Shown: positions 1 through 7,013 of the stretch, piece after piece
How the letters are laid out: each line of letters begins with the position of its first letter
Numbering within the stretch: position 1 is the first letter of the stretch
Source of the DNA: Euperipatoides rowelli
Taxonomy: Eukaryota; Onychophora; Udeonychophora; Euonychophora; Peripatopsidae
Length of the DNA: 10,639 nucleotides
Strand: one strand, 5' to 3'
NCBI GenBank assembly: GCA_003024985.2
Contig: PXIH01S0001758.1
The notes under the pieces: model-generated
What the model was told of the DNA's origin: nothing
Database searches by the model: none
What the model saw: only the letters and a program-made list of their open reading frames with translations
Made by a program: the position numbers and the translations under genes

Positions 1-63
<63 letters not shown>
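1..63. repeat. Compound microsatellite (AT)n then (GATA)n
   Basis: An uninterrupted alternating AT run covers about the first 35 bases and passes directly into seven GATA units ending near 63. It is a simple sequence repeat of a kind common in animal genomes. It touches the window edge, so its full length is unknown. No function is implied. Confidence 0.98.
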
Positions 64-64
<1 letters not shown>

Positions 65-171
65 GTCAGAAACCCCCTTAACCCAAGTGTCCATCCCTCA
101 CACCCCATACCCAAAATTTTACTAATAAATCTCAATAACTTTTCGTGCAAACAGTAAAGAGGGTGAGAGGG

Positions 172-320
172 GGGAAATGGAAGGGAGTGTTACTTGTTCA
201 TTCCCTATTCAACATCATCAGGGCTAGAGTGTCCTGTCCTGATAACCCATGACCCAGAGATAGCACCTGACACAACTAACTCTGAAATCACAGTAATGGA
301 TTGGTCCAACTCAAGGAAAT
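172..320 (+). other. Coding-like island, unrecognised (possible exon or relic)
   Basis: This stretch is clearly richer in G and C than its surroundings. It holds an open frame of about 45-50 codons ending at a TAA near 318-320, just after codons reading MDWSNSRK. The peptide is mixed and hydrophilic (it includes PVLITHDPEIAPD) and does not look like translated low-complexity AT-rich DNA. There is no convincing ATG in this frame and TAA and TGA codons lie upstream, so it would have to be an internal or terminal exon or a decayed fragment. I do not recognise the family. It may belong with the second island at 494-742, but no clean splice donor joins the two. Confidence 0.28.
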
Positions 321-493
321 AAAATAAAACGGTTACGCTTGAGTAAAAAAATTAAACCTGCATGCAAATTTGTTTGTGTAAGGCGGGGCAAAAAATGAAA
401 ACTAAATTAAATGTAAGTGAATGCAATGTCAGCTTACCAAGGGAAAAACTTTAGCAATAAATTTGGTGATTTAACTAACCTTAGGTTAGCCAT

Positions 494-742
494 GTGCAGA
501 GATGCATAATGCATGAGACTCTAACCATGACTCTGCCCGAAGTACCAGGAGCTGGTCATAGCCATGTACATGCTGCACCAAAGGTGGTTTCTGCCATGAT
601 TCCCTCCTCAACCTTGGCCAAACATGTTAAGAAATCTGAAGAAGTATCAGAGCAAGTGAGGCTGGTCCAGGCTGGAGACATAGACAACATGATGCACATG
701 ACTCAAGTTAGGGAAGAAACTAACTATGGGAAAAAACACTAA
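494..742 (+). other. Coding-like island, 82 codons, unrecognised
   Basis: The frame runs from a GTG at 494 to a TAA at 740-742; the first ATG inside it is at codon 6, another at codon 12. The composition is much less AT-rich than the flanks. The product would be hydrophilic, with a His/Ala/Pro-containing start (GAGHSHVHAAP) followed by a charged, helix-like stretch (HVKKSEEVSEQVRLVQAGD). A CAG sits at 496-498 and could act as a splice acceptor (gccatgtgCAG), but its pyrimidine tract is poor. An in-frame TAG lies just upstream, so the frame does not extend 5'. I recognise no domain. It could be an exon, a decayed transposon fragment or a chance frame in a GC-richer patch. Confidence 0.3.
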
Positions 743-1619
743 CACATTGGGCCTACTGTAGGCTAAAAATAATAAGTGCATTTATTGAGTTTAGCTAACT
801 GTTTATTTACAAAAAAATTACAAAAATTTAAAAATTCAAGTCAAACAAGCACACACAATAAAAGAATTAAAAAAAAAACAATATAGGTGAAAGAGGACAG
901 GGTCAACTTACGGGAAGAACTAGAGACTACTGTTAGGAAAGTAAAATAATTTAATTTCCCCTTGTTCACTGAATTGATTTTTAAACAGTTTGAAGCATCC
1001 TGTCCAAGATGCCAAATATGGATAAGGATATAGGGACTAAATGGCTTAAACAGAAATATATGTTTCATATTAACATTGCACAAAAATTAACTACTTAAAC
1101 TTTAAATTTGGCAACAGAAATTTAAAAAATCTATACACAACTAAATACTTTTGACTAAAGACATTATATCAAGATATAATAAACTTATATTAATCGTAAG
1201 CCCAATATTAAATCATATAACGGTAAAAATAAATTTGATCCTGCACTATTGACTGTCAAAATGGATCAGAATTAAATATATACAAATTAAATAGTAATAA
1301 TTGCTTGAATGTCTGCATATACCTTAAAGATCACACCGCACACCTGAATTTAGCCACACATATTGATATTTATTGATTCCATTTGGCTGATTTTTAAACT
1401 TGCGTATAAATATATTATTACAACTATATTTATGATTATAACATTTATATTTGATACTTTGCACATACATTTAAAATATTATAATTACAATCATGCCTTA
1501 ACTAAAAATTAAAACTACATAATATGCCTTAAACCTAACATTTGCGCATAGCAAATATAAACATAAAGAAAAACTGATCATGAAGTATATTAAAAAACTA
1601 AACCCTGTGTAAGGTCATC
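743..1619. other. AT-rich intergenic DNA, no gene seen
   Basis: Strongly AT-rich sequence with short A and T runs and many stops in all frames. One minus-strand frame of about 80 codons (841-1083) is open but hydrophobic and low in complexity, as expected from A/T-rich DNA. No repeat copy, RNA gene or splice-flanked exon could be supported. Confidence 0.6.
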
Positions 1620-2295
1620 ACTATAAATTTTACTGTCTATTTTCAAAGTAGATCAAAGTTACTTACTTGAAAATATTATCTTCGCCTTGACCACCATTCG
1701 TAAGTCACGAACATTTGTCCAATATTCCACATAATAAAAGAGAACGCAGTTGGTCGAAACTTGAATGATAATTAAATTTCCATCATGCACAATAACTTCT
1801 TTGAATTACACTTACGTGGGTATATAATTATATCAGCTTATTGATGGCAGGAACAACACATAGCTTCGGAAATCTGCACAAATTTGCGATTCACAGTTTT
1901 TCACCTGTTAGCTCAGTAAAAAATATTTCTTATTAAATTTCTTTGCATCTCTTAGTGAAAATTTTCAGCATCTCATATTTCAGGATCTGCACATCAGCTT
2001 CATGCAGGTCTTATTCTTCTAGAATACCATTTTTCTTAGGATTTGTTCTCTTTAGAATTTATAACATAGAATATCATGCTTCTGCATTTGATGTCAGCTT
2101 CACAATGTATTGAAACGTATTTCAGCTCAGCATCTTTCTTCTTTAAAAATCTCAATCTCTCCAAAATTATTATCTCTATATTTCACATATATTCATCTCT
2201 CCTTCATCGTACACAGTATAAACTTTCATAATAATATTTCCCCGGAGTGATCAGAATCCGAATGATCTTTCAACATAGCAACCCAAAATATATAC
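1620..2295. other. Non-coding stretch with scattered CpG, no gene seen
   Basis: This part is less monotonous than the DNA before it and carries more CpG dinucleotides, for example near 1682, 1700, 1745, 1756, 1815, 1867 and 1888. Between about 2100 and 2230 the + strand is rich in pyrimidines. GTAAGT donor-like hexamers occur on the minus strand near 1668 and 1815, but no matching exon frame is evident. No gene is called. Confidence 0.5.
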
Positions 2296-2369
2296 TGCTA
2301 GTCCCATTAAATTCCACAGTAACACATTAGCTCAGATATTCCTGCTACCATAAATTGGCAAAAAAAAAA
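2296..2369 (+). repeat. Dispersed repeat, copy 1, ending in poly-A at the first N
   Basis: Bases 2296-2350 are identical over 55 bp to 3957-4011. After that both copies continue with a similar sequence ending in an A run, differing by one inserted A and one substitution. The unit starts TGCTAGTCCC and has an A-rich 3' end, which suits a retroposed fragment such as a SINE tail, although no promoter boxes are visible. The copy stops at the N at 2370, so its real 3' boundary is unknown. Confidence 0.85.
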
Positions 2370-2370
2370 N
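2370..2370. other. Assembly join (single N)
   Basis: A single undetermined base lies directly after an A run and directly before a sequence that is repeated at 5723-5770. This looks like a contig join of unknown true length rather than one ambiguous base. Confidence 0.75.
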
Positions 2371-2418
2371 GAAGCTAAATATTTTGGAAGAAACTTCTTA
2401 TATTTTTGATGAAGGGTG
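2371..2418 (+). repeat. 48-bp exact repeat, copy 1 (left part of hairpin element)
   Basis: These 48 bases, starting right after the N at 2370, are identical to 5723-5770, which ends right before the N at 5771. The segment between the two Ns is therefore terminally redundant. The repeat contains the outer part of the left arm of the hairpin at 2394-2483. Confidence 0.95.
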
Positions 2419-2483
2419 AATTTTATGGGTGATTTTGGCCAAAATTACCCATAAAATCCACCCTTTATCCAAAATATAAGAAG
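2394..2483. repeat. Long near-perfect inverted repeat (foldback / MITE-like hairpin)
   Basis: Bases 2394-2438 pair with 2439-2483 around a central GGCC with no spacer: 45 bp per arm with about four mismatches. Weaker complementarity extends outwards to about 2382 and 2495. Such a structure fits a foldback element or a miniature inverted-repeat transposon in which most of the element is terminal repeat. It could also be an inverted duplication made during replication. The left arm is repeated in truncated form at 5743-5770, so this is probably a dispersed family. No target-site duplication could be fixed because an N lies close by. Confidence 0.85.
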
Positions 2484-2555
2484 TTTATTCCAATAAAAAA
2501 GTTTGCTGATAAAAGCGTATCATGCCACTAATTTCATATAAATAGAGTTTAAACT

Positions 2556-2580
2556 ATAGATTGGAGTTACTCCAATCTAT
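2556..2580. repeat. Perfect 12-bp hairpin
   Basis: Bases 2556-2567 (atagattggagt) are the exact reverse complement of 2569-2580, with one unpaired base between. It may be part of, or the edge of, the foldback element about 70 bp upstream. It has no U-tract or other sign of a terminator. Confidence 0.7.
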
Positions 2581-2814
2581 TGGCTCTTGTTGTGCATCTG
2601 TTATGATAATTATTCTGAGAATACATGGCTCACTATAACTGAAGATTATACTATTTTTAAAAAGTAATTATAAAAATTTGTTTATATAAACTCTTTTGAG
2701 AATAACATGTTAAAAAAAAGAAGAAAATGTTAAATATGCTACAAGGGTTGTTGAGGTTTTTGCTACACCCTTAAAGGTAAATGATTGACAAATTACCACA
2801 ATTAAATTGATTTG

Positions 2815-3538
2815 AAAAAACAAAACAAAGGACTTTTATATAACTATAATAACTATAAAAGGACTTCAACTGATATTTTTGAATTGTCGAGTCATAGGCC
2901 ACAAATCAATAAATTGTGACTGTAACTTTTGTAGGAAATCCAAACAATATTACCTTGATGAACATTCAAATTTCCTGGTTAAAGAGGGACAAATATTATT
3001 TTCACCATTATTTAAAAATAAAATTTTGCAGGAAAATCTCCAAGAGGAACAGGACAATGATCAACATGTTAGTCATAAATTTATTTTAAATAAAACAAAG
3101 GTTGAAATTATTGAAAAAAAAAACCGATTCTTCAAGAAATAGGAGAGCATTATAATAACCAACTAGGGTAATTGAAGCAAATCAAATGAAGGAGAAGCCA
3201 CCTGATCCACAAGCAGAAAATATTGAAAAAAGATAATGTCAGAATCTGAAGGAGAATTTAATAAAATGAAACTAACAGAAGATGAACTGTTAGAAGTTAG
3301 AAGGTCAAAAAGAAATAAAATTGGAAGAAAAAAAACTAAGAAAAAAAAAAGGTACTTAGTTATTTGGAAGTGGGGGCTAAAAAAGATCAAAACATCTGGG
3401 GTTGAAACATTGCCTAAAACTAATATACTAAAAACTGATAAAACTTGGCATTATCTGAATTTTTTTTCACATGATAAAATGTTCAATATATTAAAAAAAA
3501 ACACACCATATACTCTGTTTTATAATTTATGGTTTTAA
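2815..3538 (+). pseudogene. Broken coding relic with partial CCHC-like zinc knuckle
   Basis: A frame open from about 2815 to a TAG at 3140-3142 encodes CRVIGHKSINCDC. This has the spacing C-X4-H-X4-C, i.e. the second to fourth ligands of a CX2CX4HX4C zinc knuckle. The position of the first cysteine (codon 2876-2878) is TTT, Phe. Just after an A10 run near 3114-3123 the plausible reading continues in another frame (about 3124-3168), then in a third (about 3159-3233, PPDPQAENIEKR), and returns to the first frame at 3236-3538 with an acidic part (MSESEGEF) and a Lys-rich part. Such frame changes with similar hydrophilic composition suggest a decayed gene. CCHC knuckles occur in retrotransposon Gag-like proteins and cellular nucleic-acid-binding proteins. 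I cannot tell which this was, and no polymerase, protease or integrase motif follows. No intact start is visible. Confidence 0.4.
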
Positions 3539-3772
3539 ACTAATATAACCAGAGTCAAAATAAGAATTGTCATATCTTTATTGCAAATTTTTCTTTTTCC
3601 TTTTATTATTTTGTTACAAAACCAGAATATTGTAATTTAATGATAAAATAAAATAAAATATAAAGTTATTCTAAACTCTTTAAGCATTCACAAAAGTGAA
3701 TACTGTATTTTCATGTAACTTTAAATGACATTGAAGCTTAGCTATGGCATAACCTGTATTTAAATGTTTAAA
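3539..3772. other. AT-rich stretch with short (AAAAT)n run, no gene seen
   Basis: T-rich and A-rich sequence follows the coding relic. A short AAAAT repeat sits at about 3644-3660. Nothing gene-like was found. Confidence 0.6.
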
Positions 3773-3840
3773 CCAAGCGTGTCAAATTCAAAACCTTACA
3801 TGAGCCAAATAAACAAAGTTTAAGTTTATGTGGCCCACAC
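3773..3840. repeat. Possible hAT-type transposon terminus
   Basis: The string gcgtgtcaaattca (3777-3790), followed some 40 bases later by tgtggcccac, resembles the ends of hAT-group elements, whose termini often read like GGTGTCAAACTCA followed by GGCCACA. This is recalled from general family knowledge, not from a search. No matching inverted terminus or 8-bp target duplication was found, and no transposase frame lies nearby. Confidence 0.2.
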
Positions 3841-3956
3841 AAAAAAGGAAAGCTTCATAATCAATTTTCATTGAAATGCTCAAACTCCCACCTTTCTTGA
3901 AAATTTCTATGTTCGTCAGCAATTTTTCATTTATTTCTACTACCACTTGGCTTTGA

Positions 3957-4031
3957 TGCTAGTCCCATTAAATTCCACAGTAACACATTAGCTCAGATAT
4001 TCCTGCTACCAATAAATTGGAAAAAAAAAAA
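3957..4031 (+). repeat. Dispersed repeat, copy 2
   Basis: The first 55 bases match 2296-2350 exactly. The copy then runs through a variant of the same tail into an A11 run at about 4021-4031. Left flanks of the two copies differ, so the repeat begins at about TGCTAG. Unlike copy 1, this copy is not cut by a contig join, so it shows the true 3' side: the A run followed by unrelated sequence. Confidence 0.85.
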
Positions 4032-4671
4032 TGACATATCTTCTCTATTATCTTTTGGCTTGAGTTTGAATTTTTCTTTTGTTCTAAATTGTCAGGGCCA
4101 GGAACCACATGACTCTCATCATCTCATTGTCTTTTCAAGAACAAGTATTTCTAGGAATCACAATTTCAAACTGAATGTGAAAAGCCTCCCATGGCTGTAT
4201 GACAAAAAAATGGTTCATAACAACATATCAAGGAGCCATAGTGTCTCATTCCATTGACAATAATTCAAAGATATGTAATTATCACAGCATGATAAATGTG
4301 TCCTTTACCAGGATGTGCATTGTACTGCATAAATTAATCATTCAAATTTTACAAAGTTTATATAATGTTTATAACTTAAAAAATTACAAGTTTCTGATTG
4401 ATAGTTTAATCACACATTAACGTCCACTCGAGGTATAATTTATTTAGTCCAAGATAATACGATGTCCAAATATATATCTTGTTTATTATTAAATGAGAAT
4501 GTACTAAAATACTATATAATGATAAGACCAAATACACAGGGAAATAAAACTTGCTATAAACTTAAATCAAATAGAGATTCAAATCAAAATTTAAAACATA
4601 CATTAAAAAAATCAAAATTAAAAAAAATATTTTAAGTACAAGTAGTAGAAACTCGTCAAATTCGACAGTAA
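4032..4671. other. AT-rich stretch, no gene supported
   Basis: Two overlapping + strand frames (4060-4257 and 4199-4420) are open but lie in different phases. Neither has a recognisable motif, a compositional shift or convincing splice signals. The remainder is A/T-rich with stops in every frame. Confidence 0.5.
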
Positions 4672-4695
4672 TTTTTTTTTTTTTGGGGGGGGGGG
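4672..4695 (+). repeat. T13-G11 homopolymer junction
   Basis: Thirteen T residues run directly into eleven G residues. Such runs are unstable in replication and error-prone in sequencing, so exact lengths are uncertain. They stand at the left side of the repeat-like region that ends at 5140 and may mark its edge. Confidence 0.9.
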
Positions 4696-4914
4696 TAAAG
4701 AATTTGGTGTTATGTTTGAAACTATGCTAACACTCCCATGTTAGTGCTCACTCGCCCCCTTCCCCCCAAAAAATGGCCAAGTCTATTTTCATTGTCTACT
4801 CTTCCCTAGCACACCCATGTGTCCATCTATGATCTGGACCTTTGACATACATATTATTGACCTCTAATGTAACACAAATTTCAAATTTAAACTTAATTGG
4901 AGCATTTTAAAAAA

Positions 4915-5110
4915 CAGGGAGGGGGAGGGGTGGAACATTGGGAGAGGGAAGAATGGGGGTTCAGGGAGGAACAAGGGGGAGGGGCAATAGGGGGAACAGG
5001 GATTGGAGGGAGAAGGGGGAGAGGGGAAATGTGGGGAGAAGGAGGAGGAACAGGGGGTAGTAACATGGGAGGACTAGGGGGAGGGGAGAATGGGGGGACA
5101 GGGGGAGGAG
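4915..5110 (+). repeat. G-rich polypurine tract with G-quadruplex potential
   Basis: Nearly the whole + strand is G and A, with about twenty runs of three or more G, some of five or six, separated by short A-containing spacers. This satisfies the usual G3+N1-7 quadruplex pattern many times over. A mirror-like purine tract can also form triplex DNA. The block reads as an irregular minisatellite based on GGGGGAGGGG and GGGGGAACA units. Both strands look open (Gly-rich on +, Pro-rich on -), but only because stop codons need T on + and A on -, both rare here. I therefore do not call a protein. Confidence 0.9.
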
Positions 5111-5111
5111 G

Positions 5112-5140
5112 CCCAGGCAACACCAGATAATTATGCTAGT
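5112..5140 (+). mobile_element. Retroelement-like 3' tail (CpG-decayed)
   Basis: The string cccaggcaacaccagataat, followed by tatgctagt, resembles a very widespread invertebrate retroelement tail of the type CCCGGGCAACGCCGGGTA...GCTAGT, with its CpG sites changed to CpA. This rests on memory of that tail in many genomes. If correct, the G-rich tract and perhaps the sequence back to about 4720 form one non-autonomous element on the + strand, with its 3' end here. No reverse-transcriptase frame accompanies it. Confidence 0.35.
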
Positions 5141-5285
5141 TTGAAATAAAATATAAACAAGAGATCATGCACGATAATGCAAGTATTTACATGTAAAGAT
5201 TTTAAGAAAACGATCCACTTCTAGGTGGCATTTAGAACTTCTAAATTTGATTCAAAATTATAAAAACATTAGTTTTTCCCTACAG

Positions 5286-5368
5286 GATTACTCAGACAAC
5301 AAACTTAAATTCATAAAATATCTAAAATGCTGGGATGGACAATTGAAAAATATATACAAAGATAATAG
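5286..5368 (+). other. Possible 83-bp internal exon
   Basis: A good acceptor (tttttccctacAG, 5273-5285) precedes an open stretch starting GATTACTCAG, and a donor-like AG/GTGTAT follows at 5368/5369. The phase-0 reading is DYSDNKLKFIKYLKCWDGQL and on to NIYKDNR, a normal-looking charged peptide. Codon phase would be 0 entering and 2 leaving. No partner exon was identified on either side, and I do not recognise the peptide. A chance match of acceptor, short frame and weak donor in AT-rich DNA is quite possible. Confidence 0.2.
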
Positions 5369-5722
5369 GTGTATATTTATGTTGTCTTGAGAAAATTGTG
5401 ATGTTCTATAGACATGAGTTCAATTAATTAAAGAATTAGTTAAACTGATAGGAGCTGATAATGTACTTAGTATTTATTACACAACAAATTCTAAATTCGG
5501 GGACGGTACGCTTTTATCAACAAAAATATATTAGGAAATAACAAGATTTTTTGCGCAAATTTAAAGATTTCATTAAAATAAATCACTTACAATTCCAAGG
5601 GCACTTCGTTGTCTATACAGTATAATCGTTTGGCCTAAAACCACTTCATTAATAATTGTTTTAGTCATTATAATATAGCCATTTGTCATAGATACCAACT
5701 TGTGGATTTTATTATAAACACA
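5369..5722. other. AT-rich stretch, no gene seen
   Basis: Sequence of low GC with a small CpG-containing patch around 5498-5630. No open frame, repeat copy or RNA gene could be supported. Confidence 0.6.
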
Positions 5723-5770
5723 GAAGCTAAATATTTTGGAAGAAACTTCTTATATTTTTGATGAAGGGTG
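5723..5770 (+). repeat. 48-bp exact repeat, copy 2 (truncated hairpin arm)
   Basis: Identical over all 48 bases to 2371-2418, and cut by the N at 5771 partway into the hairpin's left arm. The break inside a foldback sequence fits an assembly stop at a hairpin or repeat. Whether a complete second hairpin exists in the gap cannot be seen. Confidence 0.95.
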
Positions 5771-5771
5771 N
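5771..5771. other. Assembly join (single N)
   Basis: A single N separates the truncated hairpin arm from a retrotransposon fragment that starts mid-protein on the very next bases. The abrupt change on both sides supports a contig join with missing sequence. Confidence 0.75.
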
Positions 5772-5998
5772 TATCACGTAATATGAAAAACTTTGATGCG
5801 CGGTATTCTCAACACCTTGGTCTAATTCCTTCTTCTTTTAATAACTTTTACAGACTTAACTCAGATGTTTATTCATATAATACTAGAGGTTTATCTAATG
5901 TTTATCAGTGTCATAGTCCTTCTGTAATGTATACAAGGGGAATTGTTTCTTCTGGAACTGTAGTTTAAAATTATATTTAAATAGAAATTAGAGAAGCT
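5772..5998 (+). pseudogene. Non-LTR reverse transcriptase, C-terminal fragment, broken
   Basis: In life this protein copies its own RNA into a nicked target site (target-primed reverse transcription). The frame reads LGLIPSSFNNFYRLNSDVYS and then YNTR (SYNTR at 5873-5887). It matches the pattern found downstream of the RT domain in CR1/Rex/L2-like elements, where LP..F...F...NS..HSYNTR is followed by a WN.LP..IR.A block. Here the same block is still readable in frame after the first stop: TAA at 5966-5968 stands at the Trp position, Asn follows, a second TAA at 5978-5980 stands at the Pro position, and EIREA is at 5984-5998. The 5' part, with the polymerase core and endonuclease, is absent at the contig join. 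The apparent start codon overlaps the N and is not real. The fragment is dead. Confidence 0.7.
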
Positions 5999-6454
5999 TG
6001 AATGTGACCTTGTTTAAAATAAATTTTAAACAATGCTTTACCAGGTAGTTACTCTGTTTACTCCATGTATTTTTTCTTGATACCCTGGTGGTCTATCTTG
6101 TTCTTTTTCTTTTGTTTTTTTGTTATTCTTTATACCTTTTATATAACAATGTTTTCTTTTCTTTATATAAACATTTATGTCAATTGTAGTAGCAATTTAT
6201 TCTTTTTCATATTTGTTTGACCCTTATTACATTTTTTCTCTTCATAACTTTGTTTTATTAGGTTTTTTTTATTTTTCACTCTTTTATTATTTTTCATAAT
6301 GATTCTTATTATTGTTTTTATTTTTGTTGGCTTTTTCTGCAAATTGTTTATTATAATTTTCCTCAATGTTGTTAAATAATTTAAATCTACATATCTATAG
6401 GGTGACAAAACTTTAGTGGTGGGGGATTGAGACCTCAAAATTTGAAAAAAAAAA
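5772..6454 (+). mobile_element. Decayed 3' end of a non-LTR retrotransposon
   Basis: The piece begins inside the C-terminal region of a reverse transcriptase and continues through a T-rich, non-coding stretch (about 6040-6420) to an A10 run at 6445-6454, which may be the tail. The T-rich 3' region and A tail suit CR1/L2-like elements, but the 3' boundary is inferred. No target-site duplication can be determined because the 5' end is missing in the gap. Within 6011-6032 lies a perfect 10-bp inverted repeat with a 2-base loop (tgtttaaaat...attttaaaca), of unknown meaning. Confidence 0.55.
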
Positions 6455-7012
6455 TACATTTTTTATTTTATTAATGATTAATGATTATTATTATTCTGAA
6501 TTTTCTGGTTAACATAGTATATATTACATATTATGTTGCTAAATTGGAAATATTTTTAATATTTTTTTAAAATACTGTCTTTATGCTATTGGCAAAGGAA
6601 TAACTTCTGGAAAAATTTTATGTGGTATTATATAACGTGTTTCCTGGAAATTAGATTATTTTGTTACAAAATGTACCTTTTCTCTGAAAGTATTAATGCT
6701 AGAACATTCATTTTTTGTCAGTTCTTCTTTTTGTTATTTTACACACTTTAACACAGTAAAAATCATATAACTTAATGGAATTCTGAGATAATTAATAATA
6801 CTAGTAATCCAGTGTTGGTAGAAATTCGACCAATAATAAAATTTCCTTTGTAAAAACCCGTCACTCATTTGTAAAAAGCCGCCACAACGATAAACAATGA
6901 ATATTTTAATTTTATATATAAATTTTAGCTCATTGCACTCCCTTTACATATAAACTTTAACTCTGCCAAATCTCACACTCCTCCGTGCACCCAATATGCT
7001 TAAAAAGGGATC
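6455..7012. other. AT-rich stretch, no gene seen
   Basis: Mostly A and T with no usable frame. A small imperfect tandem pair is present: 6847-6864 and 6868-6885 both read tttgtaaaaa.cc..cac with a 21-base offset. Nothing else was identified. Confidence 0.6.
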
Positions 7013-7013
7013 N
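7013..7013. other. Assembly join (single N)
   Basis: The N stands exactly between non-repetitive sequence and the first satellite monomer, and the 77 bases that follow occur again, identically, at the right edge of the window. This fits a contig that could not be extended through the array. Confidence 0.75.

Noticed and set aside
841-1083. 80-codon minus-strand hydrophobic frame
   Set aside because: Low-complexity Phe/Leu/Ser peptide from A-rich DNA, with no compositional island and no motif. A microexon reading (cctaacag / gtaagt near 910-940) was considered but is too short to support.
2556-2580. Intrinsic transcription terminator
   Set aside because: The hairpin lacks a following U tract and there is no bacterial gene context.
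3163-3390. 75-codon minus-strand frame
   Set aside because: It lies opposite the broken + strand relic and is a Phe/Leu-rich complement of its Lys/Glu-rich coding sequence.
4060-4420. Two + strand frames of 65 and 73 codons
   Set aside because: They overlap in different phases, have no recognisable domain, no GC rise and no good start or splice context. Kept only as a note in the AT-rich stretch.
4893-5130. Glycine-rich (+) and proline-rich (-) open frames
   Set aside because: The polypurine tract contains almost no T on + and almost no A on -, so stop codons are excluded by composition. There is no splice context or conserved motif.
6175-6459. 94-codon minus-strand Lys/Asn-rich frame
   Set aside because: It is the complement of the T-rich 3' region of the retrotransposon fragment; the composition alone explains it.
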